From Gambelia wislizenii (taxonomy: Eukaryota > Chordata > Lepidosauria > Squamata > Crotaphytidae), in assembly GCA_030847615.1 (NCBI GenBank), contig JAUMIR010000004.1, positions 228,078,501 to 228,142,500 on the forward strand: a DNA stretch of 64,000 nucleotides. Reading direction: 5' to 3'. A program made the position numbers and the translations under genes. The notes under the pieces were generated by a model. The model did no database searches. It was not told the DNA's origin and saw only the letters and a list, made by a program, of their open reading frames with translations. Of the stretch, positions 49,790-62,173 are shown in pieces. Within the stretch, counting starts at the first letter, position 1. Each line of letters opens with the position of its first letter.

Positions 49790-50134
49790 CACCCCTCTCC
49801 CGGTGCTGGGACTTGCTGAGGCTCCCGCTGCTGCAGCCTTCAGGAGCAGCTGCCATGGCTGCCAAGAAATAAATAATAAAAAAAAACCATAGGCATCCAG
49901 TTAGGATTCCCCCTGGAAAAGTTCCTTTGCAGGGAGGACATTCCCGCAGAATCTCCAGCCGGCAGAAGTAGGTAGTAGCAATATCCATGTGCAAGTAAAT
50001 CACTCGCCAGCTGGGCTAGGGGTGATGTGGAGTTTAGGGGGGACTTTTAACCGTGTAGGCAGTTTACATTCTTGCGAACGCCTGCCTGTTCGTGTCTGTG
50101 CGTATTATTTTCCCCTCATGTAGACAGGACCTTA
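49790..50134 (+). mobile_element. 'GAGGTCC' DNA element, copy 2, right part
   Basis: The element resumes after the CACCC target duplication. The shared 3' part includes 'gatgtggagtttaggggg', 'cgaacgcctgcctgttcgtg' and the end 'catgtagacaggacct', matching copy 1 at 3045-3159. Confidence 0.65.
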
Positions 50135-51439
50135 GAACTGTGGCTGTGGTTTGTACTGAGAAGGTGGAGGCAAGCAGTACTGGGGAATTAGAAGTCATGA
50201 CCAACAAAAATGTCACTAACTCTTTGTAAAAATATTATCTAAAGAAGAAAACCTGATTTAGTGTGCTACTGGATCTGGTGTTGTGTCATGCTGCATGCCA
50301 CAACACATTCTCCTTTTAGTCTCGTATCTTTCTCGTATCTTTCCTTTTCTCTGTTTTTTCTTAAGCTCCCTGACTAGCTGCCTCAATTAACAGAACATAC
50401 TGCTAGTATATTATACTCTAAACATGTTTGCATAATGCTAAGATGTTTAAAAGCTCTATGCCATTGAAAAAGCACAACATTTTTGCTTAGTATAAATAGA
50501 AAGGTATTTGCAAGAACAGCAGAACATTTATCAGTGAACTATTATACTTGTAAACATATGATGATCATAAGTTGTTGCTTTCATCCAAATAATTACAGAA
50601 AGAATATCAAGTCTTGGGCAAGCTTGTGTTTAGAGATTAAGAAATAGCCTATGGAATACTTTTCTGGAAGTAAGCCACATTGAATGACATTTTTTTTAGC
50701 AGATTTTTTCATGATCTGTGATGTAAGAAAGTTTTTTAAAAAATAGAGAACACAGGAGAAACTTCAAACTTTTAGAATAAATTTGCTTTCCCCTCTAGAG
50801 ATCAACTAAGTAAGTTAGGCATTTATTTATGCATGAATTTATAAACTACTGTATGTTATCAGTCTAAACTTTATTTCAATATGCTTTAAAATTTGAAATC
50901 AATTAAACAACATAATGCGTTAAATGATAGCTGAGAAGAATAAACAACGCACTAGCTAAAGGTATAATACTTTACAATGATCAGGGGTGAAAAGGTGCTG
51001 AAAGGAATATAGTCAATGCCAAATGTATATTCCTTCCGAGGGCATTCTAAAGTCAAGAGAAAGTTATTTCTTTCAGACATGCATTATACACTTTTCCTGT
51101 AGATGAAACACAGAAAAAAGGTTGACATGAAAGGATATGCTTTTCTAGATACTGAGACCCAAGCTGTTTAGGGCTTTAAAGCTAAGCACTAGTACCTTGA
51201 GCTGGACTTGGTAACAAATAGGTAGCCCATATAGTCCATTCCAACTTGATGTCATGGCTGTATCAGAATAAACCAGCCTAAATTCTAACAGCTGAATGCA
51301 GTATTCATTGATATTTTTAACGCCCCTCATGGACAGTCTAATATATCACAGTAAACCAAAGGTAATTAAAAATAAATATTATTGTGTTACCATTGATCAA
51401 GCATATTCATGCAGCTCTTACTTCCAGCCTAAGGGCACC

Positions 51440-51475
<36 letters not shown>

Positions 51476-51903
51476 TGCTACTTCCAGATAATTATGTTGA
51501 AAACATAATTGAAATCTAATGCTGTAAACAACTCCAGATACACGCAAGTGGTTGTCTTGAAAGACAACACTCAGCTCTGTAAACTGAACTCTGTCATGAA
51601 TCTAGACAAAGATAGTACCGTACTCTGATATACAATGAGCTCCTGTGGATAAAATCCTAGTTAGTAATTAGGTTATTACATATTTTTGAAAGAATGAAGA
51701 GTACTGTGAAGGAACAAAATTAAAAATAAAAAGCATGAAAATGAGTTTTGTATTTGCATAGTACTCCTGTTTGCAGGTAAAGACCAGAAACAACTTGTGT
51801 ATGCATTGTAAACATTATCTGCCCATAATTTGCAATGGGCAAAATTTGCACTATTGGCTGGTGTCCAATTGTTATGTTTTAGACTGAAGGCAAGGCCATT
51901 AAG
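50135..51903. other. Intergenic sequence with a LINE-like remnant
   Basis: No host exon or RNA gene was recognised. Around 51140-51300 ('gggctttaaagctaagcact', 'ttgagctggacttggtaaca') is a minus-oriented or decayed LINE-like 3' fragment of a type common in squamates. A (CA)n run lies at 51444-51471. Confidence 0.5.
51444..51471. repeat. CA microsatellite
   Basis: An uninterrupted (AC)n of about 28 bp. Confidence 0.95.
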
Positions 51904-52458
51904 TACAGTTGCCCCTCCACATTCGCGAACTCAGCATTCGCGGTTTTGGATATTTGCGGTTTTGGGAGGGTCCCCCGCCCTCCCAAAACCACGACACGGG
52001 GCATCCGGAGGCCCCATGAAGGCCCGGGGAGGGAGGGGGGAGAGCTGGGGAGGCCTCCATGGGGCCTTCAGAGACCCTCCGGAGGCTCCGTGAAGGCCCT
52101 GGGAAGGAGCGGGAGGCCTCCACGGGGCCTTCGTAGACCCTCTGGAGGCCCCATGAAGGCCCTGGGAAGGAGGGGGTAGGGCCGGGGAGGCCTCCACGGG
52201 GCCTTGCGAGGCTGCGTGAAGGTCCTGGGGGGGAGGGGGAGGGCCGGGGAGGCATCCACGGGGCCTCGGGAGGGTCTCCTGAGACCCCATGATGGCCTAG
52301 GAAGGGACTGGGGAGTCTGGAGAAAGTGACTATGGGGCCTCCGGAGGCCCCATGGTTGCTTTGGCGGGGGAGGGGGAGGGGAATTATTATTCGCGGATTT
52401 TTCACATTCATGGGGGTCTGGGGAATCTAACCCCCGCGAATGTGAAGGGATGACTGTA
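51904..52458. mobile_element. Tigger-type MITE with GC-rich internal array, copy 2
   Basis: It starts TACAGTTGCCCCTCCACATT and ends 'gaagggatgactgta'. The interior contains repeated units near GGCCTCCACGGGGCCTT and CCGGAGGCCCCATGAAGG, at least five times between 52000 and 52350. It has the same architecture as 36753-37166 but is longer, so the array length is variable. Confidence 0.87.
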
Positions 52459-52574
52459 CTTCATAAATCATCTTAACTACATAATCAAGAGAAATGTTGA
52501 GTGATCTTTTAGCAATTCTTGCTTCAAATACTGTTATAATGTTGCCCATAAATTATAAGACACAAAGGCCTGAT

Positions 52575-53195
52575 TGAGGCCTCATCTACACGACGAAAAA
52601 TATCCGCTTGGGGGGTAAAAAATTAAAAAAGGCAGCTGTTCGAACACATATGATCTGCCTACATGATTTTTTACCCCCCCAACTCCGTATGACCCCCCCT
52701 TGCCCAGTTGGCCAGAGCGAGCGATCCAAGCAGTGGTTTTAAATCTCCCACTGCTTTTTTTTTTTATTTACAAAGGTGCCTGTGATCCAGATATCTGTGA
52801 TGACATTTTAATAATTAAATATAAACACACACACAAAAAACATAGTCCGGACTTACCAGACCCTCGCCAAGCCAGGAATCCAACATGGCGGCCGCAGCTC
52901 CTTTCCCTCTTTCCTAGTCCTGCCCCTTCTACCCGGCCAGCCAATCAGATTGCACGTCTGTTCAGATTGCACTCCTGTGCATCAGGAGTGTACAAATGAC
53001 CAATCATTCGGAAGCCAAACAGATTAATCCCTGAGATCCGGAAATTTTTCCAAACACAAAACTGCCAGACTTTATGGGGGAATTCGCAGGGACCCCTTCC
53101 GAATGATACATTTGTATTCGAGTGATTGTTTGTACAGATTGTTGATCTTTTGAACGCTGTATGGATTTTGTTGTTGTTGTGTAGACGGGACCTCA
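52575..53195 (-). mobile_element. 'GAGGTCC' DNA element, copy 3 (reverse)
   Basis: Ends TGAGGCCTCATCTACACGAC and (complement) TGAGGTCCCGTCTACACAAC are clear inverted repeats. The middle is the reverse of copy 1: 'tccaacatggcggccgcagc' and 'ccggccagccaatca'. This copy has the best-preserved termini. Confidence 0.75.
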
Positions 53196-54040
53196 GACAG
53201 AAGATGGAATATTTTTTTTTTCATTCTTAGGAAGTTATCACATGAAGCCTTACCAGCGCTCCTAGAGCATGATAATAGTGTATGCAACCATTCCTTATTG
53301 CACGATGTTGTTTCTGTTCTGTTGCCAGTCTGCATTCAAACTGTTGCTGGGGGGCACCTTTTCATTGATGGGAAAACCAGTCAATAGGCCCTCAATAGCA
53401 CCGTGTTCCCATTAGTGCCTCCATTCTTTAAGTCCTCTTCTACTTCAGTTCCCATACCATCAGTCATGTATGGTATGTGGGCATGTTTATCCTCTTCTCT
53501 CTCCCATCTCTCTTCCCCTTGTTTCTCTGCTCTCCTGCCTGCTAGATCTGACTGTTACCCCTCCTGCCTGATCTGTCTCTTTTCTCCCCCTTTCTGCCAT
53601 GTGGTCTTCTCTCCCTTGCCTACCCGATCTGTCTCCCCCCTACTTTCTGCAGCCTGGTCTTCTCTCCCCCCACCTGCCAATCTGACTGTTCCCCCTCCCA
53701 CCCCATCTGTCTCTTTTCTTCCCCCTCACCCTCCACCTGGTATTGTGCAGCAATCACGTTGGTGAAGTAAACGGAAACATACCGGTATTGAAACAGAGGT
53801 GCAATAAGGATTGCTTCAATACCAGCATGTTTCTGTTAGCTTTGTTAACATGATTGCTGCATGTTAGAAGCCTGTTATGACAATTCCTAAGAATTAACCT
53901 TCTAAAAATAAATGTATAATCTCAGTCTTCTGTGTTTCCCTTTTGCCCATTGCACATGGAAGATGGTTTTTGCTTTAGTGATATGTCCTTAGGAGCACTG
54001 TAATTGGTTATAATTATGGTTGTTAAACGTATCCAGGCAC
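53196..54040. other. Intergenic sequence with pyrimidine-rich block
   Basis: No gene was recognised. About 53440-53750 is a pyrimidine-rich imperfect repeat in which 'ctgatctgtctctttt' and 'gtggtcttctctccc'-like phrases recur every 50-60 bp. Confidence 0.6.
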
Positions 54041-54270
54041 AACCCAGCATGCTGTAGTGCTTTGAGTGTTGGACTAGGATTCTGGGAGACCATGGTCTGA
54101 ATCTCCACTCAGCCATGGAAACCCACTAGGTAGCCTTGGGTAAGTCACACTCTTGTCAGCCTAAGAGGAAAGCAGTGGCAAACCACTTCTGAATAAATCT
54201 TGCCAAGAAAATCCTGTGATAGAGTTGCCTTAAGCTGGAGTCAATTTAAAGGTGTATAACTACAACACAA
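54041..54270 (+). mobile_element. Sauria-type SINE, full-length
   Basis: Head 'cccagcatgctgtagtgctt', degenerate B-box ('tggtctgaatctcc'), body 'gccatggaaacccactaggt' and tail 'ctggagtcaatttaaaggtg' are all present in order. Confidence 0.85.
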
Positions 54271-55344
54271 ACAAAACCAGAGTACCACAAACCATTTTAA
54301 TATAATGGCTCATTCTCATCATAACAAGCCATCATTTGCCATTATGCTTGAGAACACATTAAGCTGATATCATTATGTCATTGTACCCTTGTCCTTTGAG
54401 CAATGGGAACTCCAGGTGTGTGTTGCCCAGAGACTGGAAGAAATGAATTTAAGTAACCTGCAACAAATTAGTGGGGGAAGGGGGAGAACAAGAGCATAAT
54501 GGAGCAACATTATGAGTGGGACTGATGTTACCTAGGTTTGCTGTAACACAGTAGTGGGTATCATGTGATCTTTCAGACAATGTTGGACTGTAACTCCCAG
54601 TATTCTTCACTGTTGGTTAAGCAGTCCAACGTCTGAAGGACCTCATGATTCTTTTCCCTGGTGTAACAAGTAACATATTTTACTTAGTTTTTGAAGTTAT
54701 TTTAAAGGGTATTTTGATAGGAATATTTCAATTTTCTACCTTAAACAATCCATGTTTGAAGGATGAGTGCCCAGCATACAAATTACTGATCATGTGTAGG
54801 AACAGAAAGAAGAGGAGCAAAGCAGTAGATTACTCACAAAACTTAATTGTACAGGTTGCTAGGTGCAATGCTTTAGGACAGCCTTCCCCAGCCTCGGTCG
54901 GACTTTCCAGTTGTGTTGGCCTACCATCCCTAGCTAGCAACTGGACTGTTGGATTTGTAGACACCTGGAATGTGTCCAGACAATTTAAACTCCCAAAAGA
55001 GAACATTTAAAGAAAATGCGTTGCTTGCTGGTGACAGTATCAGCCAAAGTATTTTATGCCATTTTTCTCTGCCAGTTCTATGGCTTCTCAGTGATTAATT
55101 GCAAAGGCAGCTCAGTCTTTTCGTCCCAATTTTTTTAAAATTAGTATTTTTAAATGTATAATTACAAAAAAAGTGGGGATTATATACATCTTCTGACAGT
55201 TGCATCCTTTTAAATGAGAAACAGAGCAATTAAAGTCCCCATATGAGTCTTCTAAGTCCAGTGCCAATTTTCTGAAAATAAATAAATATATGCTAAAATA
55301 CCTTGAAGAACACACAATGTCTGTGGTAATATATTCATCTTACG
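54271..55344. other. Intergenic sequence, no gene seen
   Basis: Short decayed hAT-MITE-like pieces occur near 54570-54640 ('gttggactgtaactcccag') and 54890-54980. No gene was recognised. Confidence 0.5.
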
Positions 55345-55575
55345 TACATGTTGACTCCCATATCCACAGATTCAGTATCCATGGTTTCACTTATACACAT
55401 CTGACAAAAAAACCTTCTCTGTATGCATTTCTGGATCCTCCAGTGTGATTCTATGGTCAACTTCTGGAGTTTGTCTCATTGTAATAATTGGATTTCCTAT
55501 TATCCATGGTTTCAGGTATCCATGTGTGTGTGTGTCTTGGAATGTATCCCCCATGGAAACAGGGGTCGACCTATA
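55345..55575. mobile_element. Tigger-type MITE, diverged
   Basis: 'gttgactcccatatccacag' on the left and 'ccatggaaacaggggtcgac' on the right are mirrored, with an internal pair 'atccatggtttcacttatac'/'ttatccatggtttcaggtat'. Confidence 0.6.
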
Positions 55576-56276
55576 TATTAAGTCTTGACCCAAATACTTA
55601 ATCTGAGTGATTCCTTACATCCAAATCAAGAGGTTTGGTCCACATTCAGCAAGCAATGTGGACAAATTCAGTTTGATCATTTGAGAAATATCCAAAATAA
55701 CAATATGCTGAAAAATGTAATAGCTTCTGTTGGCAAACAATCAAAGTGGAGGATTAGCCTCAACAGGCATAAGCTTCAGGTTTAGACCAGTTAACGGTAT
55801 AGCCAGAAAGTATAACTCCTGAAGGTATAAATTAATTTTATCAACTCTGGTTAAAAAAAAAGATTCCAGTCTAGAAATAAACAATAAAAGATTACCAGCT
55901 TACAACACTGCCTTATTTTCATGTTTTTCCAAGTGTGTACCCAGAAGACAACTCAGTGTGTTAAAATAAAATTCTCCATCCAACGTAATCTATAAATTGG
56001 GTGTAAAGCAATTCAGCTTTATGTTCCTCCTTTCCCCACTAGAAAGGGTTAGGGGGAAAACCAGTTTGGGTGTAGGAAGCAGGAATGCAAAGGAGAAGGC
56101 TAGTTTTAAAAGTGATACTGGTTGAGTACTGTATTCTCATCTGAAATGCTGGGGAACAGAAGTGATCTATATTTTGGTTTGTTTTTTTCAGATTTTAGAA
56201 TACTTTCATATACATAATGAGATATCTTGGAAATGAGACCCAAGTCTAAACATTAAATTCATTTAAGTTTCAGATA

Positions 56277-57374
56277 TGGTGGGCCCTCTGGATTCATGGT
56301 GGTTCAGTTCTGGGACCCCATGCAGATAATGCTACCTTAAGAAATTGGGCAGGGGGGAGGTAGGAATCCCATCTGCAATGCCAGAGTCTCCTTGAAATTT
56401 GGGCGAATTATAGCTCAAAAGGAGGCCTGCGAGAGGAGGGTAACTTTGGGGATCTTTTCACCTACGTATACCAGTACTAACTGTAGAGAGTACTCCAGTT
56501 GAACAAATATTTTATTTGAATCAACATAGATATGCTAACATGCAAGAACATACACTCTTAAAAACCATACAAGGCTATTGAAGAGTAAGGAGGAAATGGT
56601 TGGATAGAGAGAACTCAGTGGTGGAAGGGTGATAGTTACCAGTCTAGCAGCAGAGGGACTCAGAAAATGTCTGAAGGTGGCACAGGGGAATCCGGTCCAT
56701 GGCACACAGAGAAAGAGAACGGTGGGGCCCGTCTGAGACACAAAAGCTAGGGTTGGAACTAGGATATTTATACCCTATTTTGTACCCTGGAGGGGTGCAC
56801 TAGTTCTGACAAAGCAGGAATGGCTTTCTCATGGAATGGACAAAAGGGTAAAAAATGGGCTGATTGCCTTAGCTCTGGAGTGACAAAACATTGATGGGAC
56901 TTGTGACAGCCTCTTTATGTTTGGACAGGTAGGGTTTACAGGAAAGATTTCTGTAGGGTGTGGGTCGATGAACGGTCACTGATTGCATATTTGAAATGGT
57001 TAGCATAGACTCATTAATGACTGGGCTTTCCACATAATCCTATCTGGGTTTTCCCACTGTCATGATCCTGGACATGTCTCAGGTCATCATGACCTCAACT
57101 GTCCTCTGGTCAGCTTGATCCCGAACACCCCAGTCAGTGTGAACCCAAAAAGTGTCCAGTATGTGCAGTTAAGAAATCTCGTGGGAGGAATAGTAGGGTA
57201 TGCTAATAATAAGAAAAGCCACAGATTATCACATCTCATATTATTAAATGGCGGTGATGTGTATGTGGACACTTCAGCGCATGCACACTGCCACCATTTT
57301 AGGTATGGGATGTGACAATCCATGACTGGTTGAATCTGTGGATCTGGGGCCCGCAGGTAAGGAGGGCCCACTGT
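56277..57374. mobile_element. Tigger-type element split by an LTR-like insertion
   Basis: The left piece (56277-56345, 'gtgggccctctggattcatg') and right piece (57297-57374, 'ctggggcccgcaggtaagga', ending 'gggcccactgta') are the two ends of one Tigger-type element. The material between them includes the LTR-like repeat at 56390-57060. Confidence 0.6.
56390..57060 (-). repeat. LTR-like repeat, copy 1
   Basis: This is repeated at 62690-63108 (similar blocks 'taactttgggatcttttcac', 'taccagtactaactg', 'caaggctattgaag', 'gggtgatagtta'). On the minus strand it has GGGTATAAATATCC (near 56770) followed about 240 bp on by CAAATAAAATATT (near 56515), a TATA box and polyadenylation signal spaced as in a retroviral-type LTR. 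No coding region adjoins it, and LTR termini were not fixed. Confidence 0.45.
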
Positions 57375-60031
57375 ACACCATATACACATAGCCTGAAGGT
57401 AATTTTATACACAGTATTTTTAATAATTTTGTGCATGAAAAAAAGTTTGTACACAGAACCATCAAAAAGCAAAGGTGTCACTATCTCAGCCACCCATGTG
57501 GACAATTTTGGATTTTGGAGTATTTGGATTTCAGAATTCCGGATAAAGGATACTCAACCTGTTCTAAAAGAGTCCATGTCTTCATATGCATGGAATGATA
57601 TTTTTATTGGCCTTGTTAATTATTATTTTTTTTAACAAGCATTGCATATTGAGTTGTGGAAAAGTAGCTCCCCCAAAATCAGTGCTGTCTGTGTAAAATT
57701 ATGTGTATCCAGCAAATCCTTTCCTTATGGCTATTCTTATATTATACCCCCCAGTCTCTATAAAATATAGTTTATATACAGCTTCTACCTTGGTATAAGA
57801 TTATATATAACTTACAGACATATTTACTTATATGCAATATACCGATCATTAGCTTTTTTTTATTGCCAGACTGGAATACATATATTCTGTACTAAACCCA
57901 AATCACAACAACTTTATTCTATTTTTTAAATGTTGTTCTTAGGAGTACCGGCATGTTAAATATTTCCTGATAATCTCACAGCTACAGTGAGTGAGTGTAC
58001 CAGGGACCCTTTCTTTTGAGGGAAGGTTTACTTATTCCCTATCTCACTAGGCAAGGCAGAAGCTGTTTGAATCCTTAGACAGACTCCTGCACTGTTTTGC
58101 TGACCTGTAATGCAGAATGAATTTGCCCTTTGTAGGAAGGGGTGGTGGTGGAGGAGGAGGAGGTGCCTTCAGCACAAACTGCCTGTATCAATTTCTGTGG
58201 GGAAAAAAACTTGCTTTTGCAAAGCCCCTCTTCAGGCTAGGACAGTTCTGAAGGGTAGCAAGCAACACTGCCATTCGCAGACTGAGCCAGAGGAGAAGAT
58301 GCACATATGGCAATGAAGTTGCTGTAGTAGTACTGTCTGGTGAGACATGGAGATTCTGAACTTCTGGAAAATGTGGAAGTATAAATGAAGAATGAAAGGA
58401 GGTATGGGAAAAATTAAGAAGCATAACAAAGGATTAGCTGACTTTTTTTTTTAAATAATTACCTGCTGTCATTAGTTCATTATTTGTCTCACTGAAGAAA
58501 GCTCCATTACTTATAAGAGAAGAAGCAAGACAGGAGCTGCATCCAGCAGAAACAGCTTCCAGACTGTTTTTGACTCTTCCAAAGCACAGAAGAAAGATGA
58601 GACCACTCTGTGCAGCTGTACAATGGTAAATATTAAGACTTTCCCTAGGAATTGGCATGTGTATTGTGCATTTAATCTTCGCTTCCCAAATCTCCTCTGC
58701 TTCTAAGTCTCTTTTTGCAAACTGTCAGCTCGGCAAAGTTATGGCAAAGCATTGCAGTCATACTTGTGGTGAAGTGGAAATGTGTGTGTGTGAGCTGGGC
58801 ATCATGCCTTCTAGTGGTTCTTAACCACAGTTTTCTTGAAGCAGTTTAATTCACTCATACAACATTGCCACTCTGTAAACACAGAGGAAGCTTGTGATTC
58901 AGTTTAAGTCTGGAAATTTGCCATTAAGTCCAGGAGACCCAGAAAGCTGCCCATGCAGGCCTAATCAGGACAAGACGTATGCCTTTGTGGCCTTTTTCAA
59001 GACCAAGCTCTCTTCTTGCAAAGTATTGTCATTTCCTAATTATTTGACAGAGTCAAAATAGGTACATTTATGATGAATGTCAATCAGGTTCACAGGGTGA
59101 AATAAATGGTCTGCTTCTGTGTGGCGATATAGCACCATACAGCCAAACAATTTGTAAAATATTAATTTCCAATTATGTACTTATTTGTTTCACCCAGAAG
59201 TATATTTTCCCATTTAGCTGTTTATTTGGGTGTTATGTAGTAGCTGGCTCACTAATTATTCACATTTTCAGAATTGTGGAGACATGAGAAAAGTTGTGGG
59301 ATCTTGTTTCACAATGGCTAAGACAGTGAGCTATATACAGACTGGGAAGTTTCCATTTAGATCTTGTGTTTGTTATGAACTTAGTAGAAAGCCTCTGTTT
59401 CAAGGTGGCCTCTATTTGAAAAGCTATCCAATCTAACGTTTGTTTAAAGATAGAGATCTACAAGAAGAAAGAGCACCTGGCAGCAAATAATCAGACATAC
59501 ATGTATCTTCATTGCTGTGTTCTCTCCACTACGATGCACCATGTGCATTTTTATTGAAATAGCAGTGTTTGGTTGATTTATAAATATACAGTTTATGTAA
59601 TAAAATATGGCATGTGGAAATTTGACACAAATATACTGTGTATCCTTTGTTTTTATTTGCTGCTGCATCTCCTCTTTTTGATAAGGTTTAAGCCACCTTG
59701 AGTTACACCTAAACCATGCATGTTCCTTGAACAGCTGAATTCAAACCATGCCTCTCAGCTATAGATTCACTAGGTGGCTTTATACAAACATCTCAGCTTT
59801 AAGTTATCCCTACATCATTACCTTTCAATTTTTTTCATTTCACCTTTTTCTTTCCTTTCTTTTTTGTTTTTGTTCTGCTTGTTCAGCTCTTACTTCATCC
59901 TGTGATTTTTTCTTTTTGTATTCACAACACACATGTGCAAAATTCAACACAAGGAAAGTTAGTTACATACAATTTTAAACAAAAGACACTGGAACTGTAT
60001 TCATATTGACCAACTTACCAAAGGAAGGATC
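57375..60031. other. Intergenic sequence, no gene seen
   Basis: No conserved exon, RNA gene or transposon end was recognised. A short GGT/GGA-rich run lies at 58140-58165. Confidence 0.5.
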
Positions 60032-60279
60032 TACAGTAGGACCCCCATATCCACTAATTCATTATCCACTGATTCAGTTATCCACGAGACACAAAACAGC
60101 ACACCTACCATAGAGTCTTCCTAGAAAATGTGACCTCTCTAGCCATTTTCTAGGTCCTCCAAGGCAACTCTATGGTATTTTAAACTGTAAGTCCCATTAT
60201 TTTCAATGGTGTTTGCTATTATCCACAGATTTCATTATCCCCAGAACCAATCCCCAGAAGATATGGGGATCCTACTGTA
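60032..60279. mobile_element. Complete Tigger-type MITE, 'ATCCATGGTTTC' subfamily
   Basis: It starts TACAGTAGGACCCCCATATC and ends with the complement ATATGGGGATCCTACTGTA. Internal pairs ('accatagagtc'/'aactctatggta') are as in the other copies. Confidence 0.85.
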
Positions 60280-60499
60280 CTTGCTTGCTCTCTGGTACAT
60301 TGCAGCACTCTCATTGTGAATCAGGGACCAATAGAGATCCACCTGGTTCTACATAGTTTTTTGCTCTGGCCTAGTTGTTGTCATCGTCATCAGAATAAGT
60401 ATTCTGCCAGAGTTATTACCTACTCAACTGGCTAAGTATAGTAACCTTCAGACCATGATCTCTAACAGTAGGTGCTTCACATACACACTTGTGTATGTG

Positions 60500-60722
60500 G
60501 TGTATGTACCTTCAAGTCACTTGTCAACATATAGCAACCCCATTTTCATGGGTTTTCTTAGGTAAGGGATCCTTGGAAGTGGTTTGCCATTGCTTTCCTC
60601 TGAAACAGAGCCTACAGCACCCAGTATTCCTTGAGAGCCCCCAATCCAAGGACTAAACAAGGCAGTCCCTGCTTAGCTTCCAAGATTAGATTGATCTGAT
60701 CCCTTCAGGGAACTCTAGATAG
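60500..60722 (-). mobile_element. 5S rRNA-headed SINE with Sauria tail, copy 1
   Basis: On the minus strand the head ('gaagctaagcagggactgcc', ending 'gtgctgtaggctctg') follows the 5S rRNA 3' half, and the tail ('gttgacaagtgacttgaagg') matches Sauria/BovB ends. I recall 5S-Sauria SINEs from Anolis. Confidence 0.8.
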
Positions 60723-60729
60723 GCTCACA

Positions 60730-61429
60730 CGCTTGTGTCTTGGCTACTTTTACAGCATGTGAGTTTTCTCAGTTACAGGTTGTTAATCATCTCTAAAATA
60801 CAACTTTCAGAGAATGATAGAATGGATCAAAATATTGGTGCTTAATTTTCTGTGAAATATATTATATAACATATCTTCTTCACACAGATTTTCAGTGAAG
60901 GCTGGGATAAGGTTAACAACAGTTGTAAAGTACTTTCTTCTTCATAGTCTTTGGAGCTCACCCATATGGGTCTTGTGCCTGTGCAGAGTTTTGGCTGGAA
61001 TGTTCTAGAGCTGAGCAGCTTTGGCGGGAACTCCACCCCCTCCATTCTCAGTGTGCATGCTCCAGTGCTTCAGAGCTACTCCCCTCATTTCTTTTTAGTC
61101 CAGTGTTCTCATCAACCCTCAATGTCCATTGAGCACTATTGCCTCAATTTGAGAGCACACAAGGATACTGTGTTTGGAATTTTGTCATCTATCTTCAGTT
61201 CACCTTATTGTCCTCTTATAAGTTAACTTGTAAATCAACCACTTGTCTGAATCAGAGACCATGAAGAAGAACAGGTTGCTTACCTTTAACTTTTTTTTCA
61301 AATGGGTATCTATGAACCCTCACAACCCATCTCCCTTCCCTCTTTTACAGAGCCAGCTTCTTGGCCTTGTAGAACATGGAACTGAAGTAGCTTGGGTACA
61401 CTGGGGCATGCACACTGGAAATGGAAGGG
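60730..61429. other. Intergenic sequence with a repeat-like block
   Basis: About 60950-61320 looks like a foldback DNA element common in reptiles ('acaggttgcttacctttaac' near the right end, 'cttcttcttcatagtctttg' near the left end as a partial inverted match). No gene was recognised. Confidence 0.4.
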
Positions 61430-62130
61430 ATTTGAAGGACCATATCTTCCCATATGAGCCTTCTGATCTCAGATCTGCAGGGGAGGCACTTCTTTCTATC
61501 CCACCTGCCTTTACAGGCATGGCTGGTGGGAATACAGGAGAAGACCTTTTCTGTGGCTGCTCCCACCTCCTAGGGAAGTTAGGATGGCCCCTTCTTTGTT
61601 TTCCTTTTGGTGACATAAACCTTTCTTTTCCAGCAAGCTTTTGGAAACTGATTTTAACAAAAATGATTTTTATGGTGCTGTACTTTGTTTTAGTCTGTTT
61701 TAAACTAACATTTTAATTTGTTTTAATTGTTTTGTTATCTAATACTGTTTTAATCTTGATGTTGTAAGTTTTTAACTATATGTGTTTCACTGTACAGTTG
61801 GACCCCTCTATCCATGGAACCAATATCTGCAGTTTCACTTATCTGTGGCTGAAAAAATAAGGACACATACGATAGAGTCGTGCTGGAAAATGCCTAGAAA
61901 GACTTCCTCTCTAGGTATCTTTTAGGTCCTCCAGTGCAACTCTATGGTATATTTGTATCAGAAGTCCTTTATTTTAATAGGGTTTGCTGTTAACTGCAGT
62001 TTCTGGTATCCGTGGTAAGTCTGGGAACTGAACCCCTGCAGATATGGGAGTCTAACAGTATTCTGTATTTTTGTAAGCCATCTTGAATCCTAGCCTGGGA
62101 GAAAGGTGGTATATAAATAAAGTGATGGAT
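61430..62130 (+). mobile_element. L2-like LINE 3' end, interrupted by a Tigger-type MITE
   Basis: Decayed coding sequence (VRMAPSLF-like frames) and T-rich 3' UTR lead up to 61792. After the MITE (61793-62060) the tail resumes 'ttgtaagccatcttgaatcc' and ends 'gtggtatataaataaagtg', the standard end of squamate L2-type LINEs. Confidence 0.65.
61793..62060. mobile_element. Complete Tigger-type MITE, 'ATCCATGGTTTC' subfamily
   Basis: It starts TACAGTTGGACCCCTCTATC and ends 'gatatgggagtctaacagta'. Internal 'aggtcctccagtgcaactct' and 'atggtata' are shared with the copies at 13222 and 60032. Confidence 0.85.
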
Positions 62131-62173
62131 GAACTGAAGGGATGGAGTTCCTACCAGAGTTGTGTGTGTGTGT

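Noticed and set aside
58110..58660. Possible exon of RNF144B or a new gene
   Set aside because: Open frames on both strands are short and no RING/IBR motif or splice-supported conserved peptide is visible.
61243..61716. 157-codon plus-strand frame as a gene
   Set aside because: It runs into the 3' end of an L2-like LINE and has no other support.
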